A stretch of 43,304 nt of DNA from assembly GCA_937942875.1 (NCBI GenBank), contig CALEBT010000084.1:1-43304 (forward strand). The letters are read 5' to 3'. This document shows positions 27,530 to 36,513 of this stretch, in pieces. Made by a program: the position numbers and the translations under genes. The notes under the pieces were generated by a model. The model ran no database searches, was not told where the DNA came from, and was given only the letters and a program-made list of their open reading frames with translations. Source of the DNA: an uncultured Ignavibacterium sp. Lineage in GTDB: Bacteria; Bacteroidota; Ignavibacteria; Ignavibacteriales; Ignavibacteriaceae. Every line of letters begins with the position of its first letter. The first letter of the stretch is position 1.

Positions 27530-28027
27530 TTATCTCCTGGAATTTCCTGAATTTCTGTTTCCACTTTCGTTTCTTACAGAACCATTATCATTTTTAGAAT
27601 TTGATTTAGTCCTAATTTGCTCTTCATTTGTATCTCTGGTTTCTGACCCTTTGTTAGTATTTGATTGAGACCCGGTGTTAGAGGAACCTTGATTATTACC
27701 ATTTGATGTTGTAACAGGAGGAGTATAATCATTTCTTCCTGAGTTTCCTCTTTCAATAATGACTCTTTCCCCAGATTCATTCCTAACATTATTTATTTTT
27801 TTATCTCTTTCATTTTTTATTGTGATATTTTTTGAGGGATTATAAATATTTATTGGATTCATAATCCACCAGGGTGTGCTGTAGTAGTCATAATATTCAC
27901 CGTAAAATTCTGAATTATAAAACTCATTTTGTGAATATGAATTTGGCATTTCGTCACTTGGCAGCCAAAGGACTGTATAACATCCTGTTAAACCAAAAGC
28001 AATTAAAAATAAAGCTATAATTTTCAT
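27530..28027 (-). CDS. Small lipoprotein with aromatic patch and low-complexity Asn/Ser/Arg tail
   Basis: Not recognised as a named family. The signal peptide MKIIALFLIAFGLTGC has the lipobox LTGC with Cys16, followed by YT. Residues ~30-65 are rich in Tyr, Phe and Trp (FYGEYYDYYSTPWW). The rest (about 75-165) is a disordered tail rich in Asn, Ser, Gly, Arg and Glu ending in NSGNSRR. The same LTGCYT start, aromatic patch and charged tail occur in the next gene upstream, so the two are probably tandem paralogues. Its ATG overlaps the upstream stop by 4 nt (ATGA) and the barrel gene follows after 2 nt. Confidence 0.8.
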   Translation of the reverse strand: MKIIALFLIAFGLTGCYTVLWLPSDEMPNSYSQNEFYNSEFYGEYYDYYSTPWWIMNPINIYNPSKNITIKNERDKKINNVRNESGERVIIERGNSGRNDYTPPVTTSNGNNQGSSNTGSQSNTNKGSETRDTNEEQIRTKSNSKNDNGSVRNESGNRNSGNSRR

Positions 28028-29040
28028 CTTCTGTTCCTATCTGAACTTGATTGATTTCTTCCTCCTCCATCATTTCTTGGCGGTGGGGTGGAATTCTGTC
28101 TTGGTGAATTATCTCTCGGAGGACTATAAGTCCTTGGAGGAGTTGAATTATTATTGGGTGTATTATAATTTCTGTCAGTTTCTCTTCTATTTCTTTCATT
28201 TTGAGAATTTCTCGAACGATTGTCACCTTTTTCTTTTACATCTTCCCGTCTTTTTTCTTGATCTCTGTTGATGTAGGGATTTTTCCGATCATTTTCTCTT
28301 TGTCTGTTTACATCTCTTCTTGGCGTAGGCATTTTTCTATCAGTTTCGTTATTTGTCCTGTTTCTCTCTATTCTTATATCATTTCGGCTTCTTTCTAAAT
28401 TACGGTCTCTCTCACGACTTAAAATTTTTCTTTCTTCTCTATCCCTGCTTAGCTCTCTGCCTGTATTTCTGACTTCATTTCTTGTTAAAGTGTTTTTCTC
28501 TCTTTGTTTGAGTTGATCCTTCAGTAAATCTCTCGAATCTCTGTCATTACTTCTAATTCCAGAACTATTCCTTAAGCCAAAAGAATTCCTTAATTTATAA
28601 CCATCTCCACTTCTGTTGTAATTAACTACTGTATAATAATTCCATTTATATCTTGGATACCAGTAGTATGGAGGATACCAATAACCAATAGGATAAATTA
28701 AAGTTGGATAAAACCAAGGGTCATAATACCACGAATTCCAATACCAGGGATCATAAGACCACCAATACCCAATACCAACTCCGACATAAATTCTTGGATA
28801 GTAACCCCAGTAATATTTTCTAAAACCAAATGGATAGTTATAAAAATGATAATGATAAACATTACCTCTTGAGTCAAATAATGTATCAGAGTAACTATAC
28901 TCATCTTGGTAATAATCATTTTCAGAATCTTCGGATTCGTAACTATAATTATATTCTCTATTTGGTCTTTCATTAGTTGCTATTTGAGTGTAACAACCTG
29001 TGAGAAAAATTAATATTGGCAAAAAGAATAGTTTTTTCAT
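28024..29040 (-). CDS. Lipoprotein with Tyr/Trp-rich domain and long Arg/Asn/Asp/Glu low-complexity tail
   Basis: No named family recognised. Cys16 in LTGCYT is the lipidation site. An acidic, Tyr-rich stretch comes first (~30-50), then residues 61-140 hold about 24 Tyr and 10 Trp in 80 positions, in repeats like YWYPPYYWYP and YDPWYWNSWYYDPWF. From ~165 to 338 the chain is almost only Arg, Asn, Asp, Glu, Lys and Ser, turning Pro/Asn-rich at the end. The tail looks disordered and strongly charged, and could bind polyanions or peptidoglycan (speculation). GGAG precedes the ATG. It is the first gene of the three-gene unit that ends at the terminator at 26.06 kb. The 164 nt upstream should hold the promoter. 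Confidence 0.8.
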   Translation of the reverse strand: MKKLFFLPILIFLTGCYTQIATNERPNREYNYSYESEDSENDYYQDEYSYSDTLFDSRGNVYHYHFYNYPFGFRKYYWGYYPRIYVGVGIGYWWSYDPWYWNSWYYDPWFYPTLIYPIGYWYPPYYWYPRYKWNYYTVVNYNRSGDGYKLRNSFGLRNSSGIRSNDRDSRDLLKDQLKQREKNTLTRNEVRNTGRELSRDREERKILSRERDRNLERSRNDIRIERNRTNNETDRKMPTPRRDVNRQRENDRKNPYINRDQEKRREDVKEKGDNRSRNSQNERNRRETDRNYNTPNNNSTPPRTYSPPRDNSPRQNSTPPPRNDGGGRNQSSSDRNRR

Positions 29041-29204
29041 AAGATTCTCCAGTTTTATAACAATTTTTCAGTACAAAAATCTTGCCTGATAATATTATAA
29101 AAAATGCAAAAAATGACGTTTATCGGTAGGAAAAAAAATCAATTGTAATTTTTTTACTACATTTATGTATTCTTTGATAGACAGTAAATAGTTTTAGAAA
29201 TATA

Positions 29205-29978
29205 TCAGAATATACTTTTTATATATTCAATTGTTAAAGCTCTATCAGCAGAATTTGGACTCCATCGTTTGTTATTAAAGATATCTCTGATTTCTAAAGA
29301 AATGGTAAAACCTGAAGCAATTGAAAGCTTTAATCCCATATTAAGATAACCATTACCTTTACCTAAAGAAGTTACAGAGTTATCATTAAATCCAAAATCA
29401 TATTCACCAACCAGCGAAAAACTTTCTCCAACAGTCTTTTCAGCACCGAGCTTAAAATTTAAAAAGTTATCACCATCACTTTTTTCAAGAGAATAATTAG
29501 CAGTAGCGTGTAAGCTCAGATAACCAATAAATTGAAAATTCTTACTAGCACTTACAAAAAAACCGGATGACTTAATTTGATATCTGTCTGGATTTTCAAA
29601 TTCTAAGCCTTTACCCTGAGAATCAAAACCAATGGTTAAAGCTGGAAATATAAGCGATTCATTTAAGAATCTGAATCGGATATTAACACCGGGTAAATTA
29701 TACCAATCAGGTTTTCCAGAACCGATTATATTTGCGCCACCATATGAAATCCCAAAACTAACATTTTCAAAAACACCTACTTCAAGTTTGCTGATAACCA
29801 CACCACCGGGCATAACATTATTTGTAACGCCAACATAACCTTTTTCAAGAATGCCGGCTGCGGGCATATCTATTAAATTTCTATATTCGAATTTGGCAGA
29901 TTCCCCTGCGGAGCCTTGTGCAAATATTATTTTATGTAATAATACTAATGATAAGAGAAGTAATTTATAATTTTTCAT
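29205..29978 (-). CDS. Predicted outer-membrane beta-barrel protein, function unknown
   Basis: A 257-residue protein with a signal peptide (hydrophobic residues 4-20, then FAQG). The mature part is rich in Gly and aromatic alternating strands (KLEVGVFENVSFGISYGG, FLNESLIFPALTIGFDSQ) and ends in YIKSIF with a terminal Phe, the pattern of a small 8- to 12-strand barrel. MPAAGILEKGYVGV near the mature N-terminus resembles barrels annotated as YjbH-like or as uncharacterised in Bacteroidota, but I cannot name the family. It is separate from the lipoprotein unit (164 nt gap) and divergent from the sensor gene (175 nt). Confidence 0.72.
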   Translation of the reverse strand: MKNYKLLLLSLVLLHKIIFAQGSAGESAKFEYRNLIDMPAAGILEKGYVGVTNNVMPGGVVISKLEVGVFENVSFGISYGGANIIGSGKPDWYNLPGVNIRFRFLNESLIFPALTIGFDSQGKGLEFENPDRYQIKSSGFFVSASKNFQFIGYLSLHATANYSLEKSDGDNFLNFKLGAEKTVGESFSLVGEYDFGFNDNSVTSLGKGNGYLNMGLKLSIASGFTISLEIRDIFNNKRWSPNSADRALTIEYIKSIF

Positions 29979-30153
29979 AATACCTCTTTTAAGAAAATTA
30001 CTTGTGTTAAAATAATACTTTTCCGATATTTATCTGAGCATTTAACATTTACTTTTCAAAGCATTTTATTTTTTGTTGCAAATAAAAATTTTTTTTGATT
30101 TTTACAAAATATTAATAAACTTGTAATTATTATTCAGATAAGTAAATAAAAGT

Positions 30154-32427
30154 ATGGATTTATTTAAGTCTTTAATATACAACTTATCGCTCATTATATC
30201 ATTAAGCTTCATATCAGGGTTTATAAACGAAAGATTACATAAAAAAAGAAATCTTAATCTGTTTTTTCAAATTATAATATTTTCAGCCATAACTATCTAT
30301 AGTATTTTCAATCCGGTTTCTATATCTGATGTGTTTAAATTTGACGGAAGGAGTATACTAATTCTACTTTCAACTCTATTTTTTGGAATGCCAGTTGGCT
30401 TGGCAACATTGATTGTAGCTTTAGCAGCAAGATTATTTTTAATTAAAATTAATATAATGACAGTTCTTGCCACAGTTTTTATTCCGTTCATAATAGGATA
30501 TATATTCTACAATTTAACAAATAAAAAATTATTTCAAATCAATTTATTAAGCCTTTTACTAATTGGGGTCTTGAACTCTCTATTGATATTTTTTTCTCTT
30601 CTATTTCTAAGCCCGATCAATGATGACGAATACTTAGAAATAGAAAAAGTTGCACTAATAGTTTATCCGGTAATAACAATGTTTACAGGTTTAGTATTAA
30701 ACAATAGTTTCATTAAAACAAAATTATTGACTGAAGTTCAGGAAAATGAATCAAAGTGGAAGGCAATTTTTTATAATATTCAGGATGGAATAATTACAAT
30801 TGATCTTTACGGCAGAATAAATAATATTAATGATAATTTTAAGGAGTTATTCAAAGTTGATGAATCAAATATTTCTGGTAAGTTTATAGAAGATTTGATG
30901 ACTATGAAAGAAATTGAAACGAATAATAAAATCGATTTAAAATTTGATATAAATGATATTTTTAACAACAAGGATTATTTTAGTGACAAAAAAGTAATTG
31001 TCTGTTTTAACGGATTAGAATTACCTGTTGTAATAAATCTTAAAGAGATAATCTTTAAGAGTGGAGAAAAGTTGGGATTTTTAATAATATTAAGAGATAT
31101 AAGAGATGAATTAGAAAATCAGAAGAAACTAATTGAGAGTGAACAAACTTTTAGAGGAATTTTCAATTCAATACAGGAAGCGATTTATATTCAAGATATA
31201 GATGGAAAATTTATTGATGTAAATGAAGGTGCTATTAAAATGTATGAATATGAAAAAGAAGATTTTATCGGTAATTCACCTGCATTTCTTAGTGCCGAAG
31301 GGAAAAATGATAACCTTGATTTGAAAACACTTCTCAATAGAGCTTATAACGGTGAGCCGCAAATTTTTGAATTCTGGGGGAAGAAAAAAGGCGGTACAAT
31401 TTTCCCTAAAATTGTAAGTTTATATCCCGGAGAATATTTCGGGCAAAAAGTTATTATTGCCGTTGCTGTTGATATTTCCAATCTTAGACTTGCTCAGGAA
31501 AAACTAATTGAGCAAGAAAAACTGTTAAGAATTTTGATCAATGCCACCCCTGACATAATCTATCTTAAAGATGGCGACGGAAATTGGATCGAGATAAACA
31601 AAGGAATGATGGATTTACTTGGAATTGATGAAAACAAACTTTCCAGAAGTAATAATCCTGATATTGTTGATATTATTGATGAATCATCAAAAGATATCTT
31701 AAAGAGTTTTGAAAGGATAGAAGAAAGCACCTGGCTGAATAAATCTCTAACAAGAATTGAACAGTGGTTTACAAACCAATATGGCGAAGAGTTATGCTTT
31801 GATATAATAACAGTACCTCTTTTTAATGAGGATAATACAAGGAAAAATATAATTTTAATTGGCAGAGACATAACTTTGAAAAAAAAGGATGAAGAAGAAA
31901 AACGAATAGTATTGAATAAATTATCTGCTGTAATTGAAAATTTTGACGGTGGAATCTTATTAGAAGACCAGAATAATAAAATTGAATATCTGAATGATAA
32001 TTTTATCAGACTATTTAAAGTCAAAAGCTCTAAAGAAAATATTAAATTATTAAATATCTATGAACTTTTTAATTATATAAATGACAAACTAATAAATACT
32101 GAGGGATTCCCTGAATTACTATTGCAATTACAAAGCAATAATAAAAAAATCTCAGTCAGTGAGTTTAATACCAACGACGGCAGAATTATCGAGATAACTT
32201 ATATCCCTGTTTTTTATGATAAGATAATATCCAATCATTTGTGGATTTTTAGAGATGTAACAGACCTCAAACTAAATGAACTGAAGCTGAAATCAAAAGT
32301 TTCCGAACTTGAAAAATTCAATAAGTCAATGGTTGAAAGAGAACTCAGAATGATAGAGCTCAAAAAGGAAATTAATGATTTACTTATAAAGGCAGGCTTA
32401 CCCGAAAAATACAAAATTATCAGTTAA
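30154..32427 (+). CDS. 5TM/PAS sensor protein lacking a kinase domain
   Basis: The N-terminal ~190 residues have about six hydrophobic segments resembling the 5TM-LYT sensor module, with FDGRSILILLSTLFFGMPVGL (DGRS at 64-67) and AARLFL as its typical elements. Four PAS-like domains follow (about 197-320, 325-450, 455-580, 585-705), each ending in a RDI or DVT-type linker. The C-terminus is a helical segment ending in ELRMIELKKEINDLL (about 730-745). There is no HisKA or HATPase domain. The histidine kinase gene follows after 10 nt, so the pair is probably one signalling unit, with this protein as membrane receptor (inference). Confidence 0.85.
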   Translation: MDLFKSLIYNLSLIISLSFISGFINERLHKKRNLNLFFQIIIFSAITIYSIFNPVSISDVFKFDGRSILILLSTLFFGMPVGLATLIVALAARLFLIKINIMTVLATVFIPFIIGYIFYNLTNKKLFQINLLSLLLIGVLNSLLIFFSLLFLSPINDDEYLEIEKVALIVYPVITMFTGLVLNNSFIKTKLLTEVQENESKWKAIFYNIQDGIITIDLYGRINNINDNFKELFKVDESNISGKFIEDLMTMKEIETNNKIDLKFDINDIFNNKDYFSDKKVIVCFNGLELPVVINLKEIIFKSGEKLGFLIILRDIRDELENQKKLIESEQTFRGIFNSIQEAIYIQDIDGKFIDVNEGAIKMYEYEKEDFIGNSPAFLSAEGKNDNLDLKTLLNRAYNGEPQIFEFWGKKKGGTIFPKIVSLYPGEYFGQKVIIAVAVDISNLRLAQEKLIEQEKLLRILINATPDIIYLKDGDGNWIEINKGMMDLLGIDENKLSRSNNPDIVDIIDESSKDILKSFERIEESTWLNKSLTRIEQWFTNQYGEELCFDIITVPLFNEDNTRKNIILIGRDITLKKKDEEEKRIVLNKLSAVIENFDGGILLEDQNNKIEYLNDNFIRLFKVKSSKENIKLLNIYELFNYINDKLINTEGFPELLLQLQSNNKKISVSEFNTNDGRIIEITYIPVFYDKIISNHLWIFRDVTDLKLNELKLKSKVSELEKFNKSMVERELRMIELKKEINDLLIKAGLPEKYKIIS

Positions 32428-32437
32428 AAAATCTTCT

Positions 32438-35400
32438 ATGGAAATAAATTTAAGCTTAACAGACCTAATCGAATTGTCTCCTGATCCAGTTATTCTTATC
32501 TCAGAATATAAAATAGTTCAAGTTAATGATGAGGCAGTAACACAGATTAGAGCTGATTCAAAAGATAAGTTAGTTGGCAAGTCAGTTTTTGATTTTGTAC
32601 ATAAAGAAGATGCCAGGATTGCTTTGTATGCTATTAAAGAATTATTAACCATATATGATAAAAAATCAAAAATAATTATTAGAATTTTATGTCTGGATGG
32701 AGAAGTAAGAAGATTTGAATTTTCAGGCTTCAGATTATCAAAAGAAAAAGATCTTATCATTGTTTTTTGCAGAGAAATTGAAAAATATTTTCAATTAATT
32801 GAGCAATTAAGAAGTGAAGAAGAAAAAGTAAAAGCAATATTAGACGCTTTTCCGGATTTAATTTTCATAATATCAAAAGACAAAAAAATTACTGATTATT
32901 TTACTCCTGATAAAAAATTATTATATAAACAATCAGCTGATTTTCTTAATAAAAATATTTATGATGTCCTGCCAGATTATTTAGCCAAGCTGACTGATAA
33001 GAAAATTGAATATGTTTTTTCCACTAACCTTAAATGTGAATATGAATATCATCTTTTAATTAACAATGATAAAAAATATTTCCACTCTACTTTGGTAAGA
33101 AAAAGTGAAAATGAGGTGCTTGCTGTTATTCGTGATATTACTTCGAGAAAAGTAGCTGAAATTGCACTTGAGAGCGAATCCAAATTTAATTCTATGATTA
33201 TGGAGCTTTCATTAAGATTGCTCGTCAGTGATATTGAAGTTTTTGATAAAGTAATAAATGATGCTCTGGCAGAAGCGGGAAATTATTTTAATGTTGATAG
33301 AGCTTATATTTTTGAGTTTGACTTCCCGAACAGAATAATGAATAATTCTTTTGAATGGTGTAATAGTGGAGTTACCTCTGAAATAGAAAATCTTCAAGGA
33401 ATGGACATTGAGTTAATACCTGGTTTTGTAAATTTAATGTTAGGTGGTAAAACTTACATAATTGAAAATGTAGATGAATATGACGATGAGAATACTAAAG
33501 AATTACTACAATCACGAGGTATTCTATCATTAATAATACATCCGATTTTTGTTGATGATAAATGTTTTGGTTATGTTGGATTTGACAGCGTTAAATCTCT
33601 AAGAAAATTCTCAGAAAAAGAGATCAACTTTCTTAAGATATTTGCAAGTTTTTTAGGAAATGTTTTTCAAAAAATTAGCAAAGAAAGAGAACTTAGAATT
33701 CACAAAGAAGAACTGGAAAAAGCACGGCTTGCTTACCTGAATATAATTGATGATTACAGAATGGAAAATGAGGAGAGAAAACAAGCTGAAAAAGAACTAC
33801 GTATCAGTGAATTAAGATTTAGAAATTATGTTGAACAGACGAAAGGAATCATATTTGTAATTCATAGGAATGGGCTATTATCTTATGTTTCTCCTGCATC
33901 ATTTGAAGCCATTGGTTATGAACCACAGGATTTGATAGGAAGGCCATATACAAGTGTTGTTCATGAAGAGGATGTAAATAAACTCATTTTACAATTAAAA
34001 AAATTACTCAAAGAAAAGAAATCAATTAAGTCATTACCAGTAAGATTTGGATGTAAAAACGGAAATTATCTTTGGTTTGTTGTTCAAGCTGGACCAATCT
34101 ATGGTGATAATGGAAAATTAAAAGAAATAGTTGGTGTTGCGATTGATGTAAATGAAATAATTGAAATTCGTCAGAAGCTTGAAACATCTGAATTAAGATA
34201 TCGAACTCTTTTTGAGAATCAACTTGAGGGTTATTCATTAAATGAATTGATTGTTGATGAATATGGAAATCCAAAGGACATTAGATTTTTAGATGCTAAT
34301 AAAGCTTTCATTGATCTTTTAGGTCTGTCAAATAAAGGTGAGGTTATTGGGAAAACAATGCTTGATATATGGCCTGATATAGAAAAAAAGTGGATAAAAA
34401 TATTTGGGGAAGTTACTTTATCGGGCGGAAAACTGAATATAGAAGAATTCTCACCATTTTTTAATAAAGTTTTTTTAGTCAATATTTATGCAGTTGAGGA
34501 ATTAAAATTTGCTTTGAGCTTTTTTGATATTACAGAGAGAAAAAAATCTGAAGTAATTAAAAAGATTCAATTAAATATTGCAAATGCTATTATTCAAGAA
34601 AATGATATAAAAGAACTTTTACTTACAATAAGAAATGAATTAAGTCAGCTGATTGATACGACAAACTTTTTTGTAGCAAGATATTTTGAAGAGCAGAAAA
34701 TCTTTAAAGAAATAATTTTTATAGATGAAAAGGAACAGTCAGAAGATAGCTGGCCATCTGAAAATTCACTTAGTGGTTATGTGATCAATAAAAAATCTCC
34801 TGCTTTGTTAAAGAAGATTGATATTGAGAGTATTGAAAAAATGCTGGGGAGGAAATTACCTGGTACAAATCCTGAAATATGGCTTGGTGTTCCGATTATA
34901 TTAAAGAAAAAAAGTATTGGTATTATGGTTTTGCAAAGTTATAATAATCCAAATGCCTATGATCAAAGCACAATAGATTTGCTGCAAACAATTGCAAGTC
35001 AGCTCGCTGTATTTATAGAACAACAGGAATTTGAATCTCAAATAAGATTACTTTCAAAAGCTATTGAGCAAAGTTCTGTAATGGTGATTATAACAGATAA
35101 AAATAATAATATTCAGTTTGCAAATCGGAAATTCTGTCAGGTTACAAAATATTCATTAGATGAAGTTATTGGAAAAAATCCAAATATCTTAAAAAGCAGC
35201 TATCATAGTGAAGATTTATATAAAGATATTTGGAGAGCTTTATCACTAGGACAAGAATGGACCGGTGAAATTCTTAATAGAAAAAAAGACGGTAATTTGT
35301 ACTGGGTTAGCTCAACAATCAGCCCTGTATTTAATTCTAACGGGAAAATAACTAACTACATTTCAATTCAAGAAGACATTACCGAAAAGAAAAAATTACA

Positions 35401-36490
35401 GGAAAAAATTGAATCTTCTGAAAAACAGTTAAGAACCATATGGGAATATTCAATAGATGGTATGAGGCTTACGGATGTGAATGGAATTATAGTAGACGTA
35501 AATCCAGCACTTTGTGAAATGTATGGGGTAGAAAAGAGAAATTTTATTGGAAAACCTTTTTATTATTTCATTAAAAATTATTCTGGAGGCGGATTAAATA
35601 AATTTAAGGAGAATATTATTTCTGGTAATTTTGACAAGTTAAAAGAATATACTTTGGAATTAGAAAGCGGTAAAACTTTGAATGTTGAATTAACAAATTC
35701 AGTAATAAAACTGGATGATGGCACCATCTATTTATTTAGTATTTTCCGCGATATAAGTGAAAAGAAAAAAATGATTTCGGATTTGATAGCAGCAAAAGAA
35801 AATGCAGAAGAGATGAATCGAATTAAAACACAATTCTTTGCTACTATGAGCCACGAGCTTAGAACTCCTTTTATGGGAATTTTAGGTTATACTGAACTTT
35901 TAAGAGAAAAAGTAAACGATGAAGAGGGTATTATGTTCCTCGATGGTATTACAAGATCATCAAACCGAATGGTTGAAACTTTAACAAATATTCTGGATTT
36001 AACTAAATTTGAGTCCGGTAAAACTGAAAGAAAAATAGAGCAAATTGATATCAATCTTGTAATTTTGGAAATATGTGAACAATTTAAATATCAAGCATTA
36101 AAAAAGAATCTCAGCTTTGAAAATGACATTAACTTACCTTCTGACTTTAAATTATCATCAAATGAAAAATTACTACGCAGTATTATTAACAATCTGATTA
36201 GTAACGCTATAAAGTTTACTTCAGTTGGTAAAGTTAAAATCAGTTCTTTTTTAGCGGGCAATGAATTTGTTATTGAAGTTGAAGATACCGGAATAGGGAT
36301 ACCTAAAGAAAAACAGGAAATAATCTTTGATGAATTTCGACAAGTAAGTGAAGGTCAAGCAAGAGCTTTTGAAGGTACCGGTTTAGGATTGTCTTTAGTT
36401 AAAAAATTTGTTGAATTATTGGGAGGACGAATAGAAGTTGAAAGTGAATTAAATAAAGGTAGCAAATTCATAGTATATTTTCCAGTCTGA
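32438..36490 (+). CDS. Multi-PAS/GAF sensor histidine kinase
   Basis: A 1350-residue cytoplasmic kinase without clear membrane helices. Order: PAS (~8-115), PAS (~130-237), GAF (~255-410), PAS (~460-575), PAS (~588-700), GAF (~705-865), PAS (~872-985), PAS (~997-1110), HisKA with MSHELRTP and phospho-acceptor His1139, then HATPase with INNLISNAIKFTS, VEDTGIGIP (Asp1283) and EGTGLGLSLVKKFVELLGG. There is no receiver domain, and no response regulator gene lies in the window. The domains look like redox, ligand or gas sensors, but no cofactor residue can be assigned. It follows the PAS receptor by 10 nt without a visible ribosome site. Confidence 0.93.
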   Translation: MEINLSLTDLIELSPDPVILISEYKIVQVNDEAVTQIRADSKDKLVGKSVFDFVHKEDARIALYAIKELLTIYDKKSKIIIRILCLDGEVRRFEFSGFRLSKEKDLIIVFCREIEKYFQLIEQLRSEEEKVKAILDAFPDLIFIISKDKKITDYFTPDKKLLYKQSADFLNKNIYDVLPDYLAKLTDKKIEYVFSTNLKCEYEYHLLINNDKKYFHSTLVRKSENEVLAVIRDITSRKVAEIALESESKFNSMIMELSLRLLVSDIEVFDKVINDALAEAGNYFNVDRAYIFEFDFPNRIMNNSFEWCNSGVTSEIENLQGMDIELIPGFVNLMLGGKTYIIENVDEYDDENTKELLQSRGILSLIIHPIFVDDKCFGYVGFDSVKSLRKFSEKEINFLKIFASFLGNVFQKISKERELRIHKEELEKARLAYLNIIDDYRMENEERKQAEKELRISELRFRNYVEQTKGIIFVIHRNGLLSYVSPASFEAIGYEPQDLIGRPYTSVVHEEDVNKLILQLKKLLKEKKSIKSLPVRFGCKNGNYLWFVVQAGPIYGDNGKLKEIVGVAIDVNEIIEIRQKLETSELRYRTLFENQLEGYSLNELIVDEYGNPKDIRFLDANKAFIDLLGLSNKGEVIGKTMLDIWPDIEKKWIKIFGEVTLSGGKLNIEEFSPFFNKVFLVNIYAVEELKFALSFFDITERKKSEVIKKIQLNIANAIIQENDIKELLLTIRNELSQLIDTTNFFVARYFEEQKIFKEIIFIDEKEQSEDSWPSENSLSGYVINKKSPALLKKIDIESIEKMLGRKLPGTNPEIWLGVPIILKKKSIGIMVLQSYNNPNAYDQSTIDLLQTIASQLAVFIEQQEFESQIRLLSKAIEQSSVMVIITDKNNNIQFANRKFCQVTKYSLDEVIGKNPNILKSSYHSEDLYKDIWRALSLGQEWTGEILNRKKDGNLYWVSSTISPVFNSNGKITNYISIQEDITEKKKLQEKIESSEKQLRTIWEYSIDGMRLTDVNGIIVDVNPALCEMYGVEKRNFIGKPFYYFIKNYSGGGLNKFKENIISGNFDKLKEYTLELESGKTLNVELTNSVIKLDDGTIYLFSIFRDISEKKKMISDLIAAKENAEEMNRIKTQFFATMSHELRTPFMGILGYTELLREKVNDEEGIMFLDGITRSSNRMVETLTNILDLTKFESGKTERKIEQIDINLVILEICEQFKYQALKKNLSFENDINLPSDFKLSSNEKLLRSIINNLISNAIKFTSVGKVKISSFLAGNEFVIEVEDTGIGIPKEKQEIIFDEFRQVSEGQARAFEGTGLGLSLVKKFVELLGGRIEVESELNKGSKFIVYFPV

Positions 36491-36513
36491 TATAATTTAA
36501 TGAGCTTATTATT

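Noticed and set aside
28047-28398. Open frames on the plus strand, and other minus-strand frames, across the lipoprotein genes.
   Set aside because: They are by-products of the repetitive Arg/Asn/Asp codons. They lack ribosome sites and protein-like composition.
30095-30123. TTG, 18 nt, TAAACTTG upstream of the PAS receptor gene as a promoter candidate.
   Set aside because: One mismatch to TAnnTTTG, suboptimal spacing and strong A/T bias make it no better than chance.
32400-32440. Possible frameshift splitting one giant sensor kinase gene into two.
   Set aside because: The first protein ends in a complete helical tail, and the second starts cleanly with a PAS domain at an ATG. No shared domain is broken at the junction.
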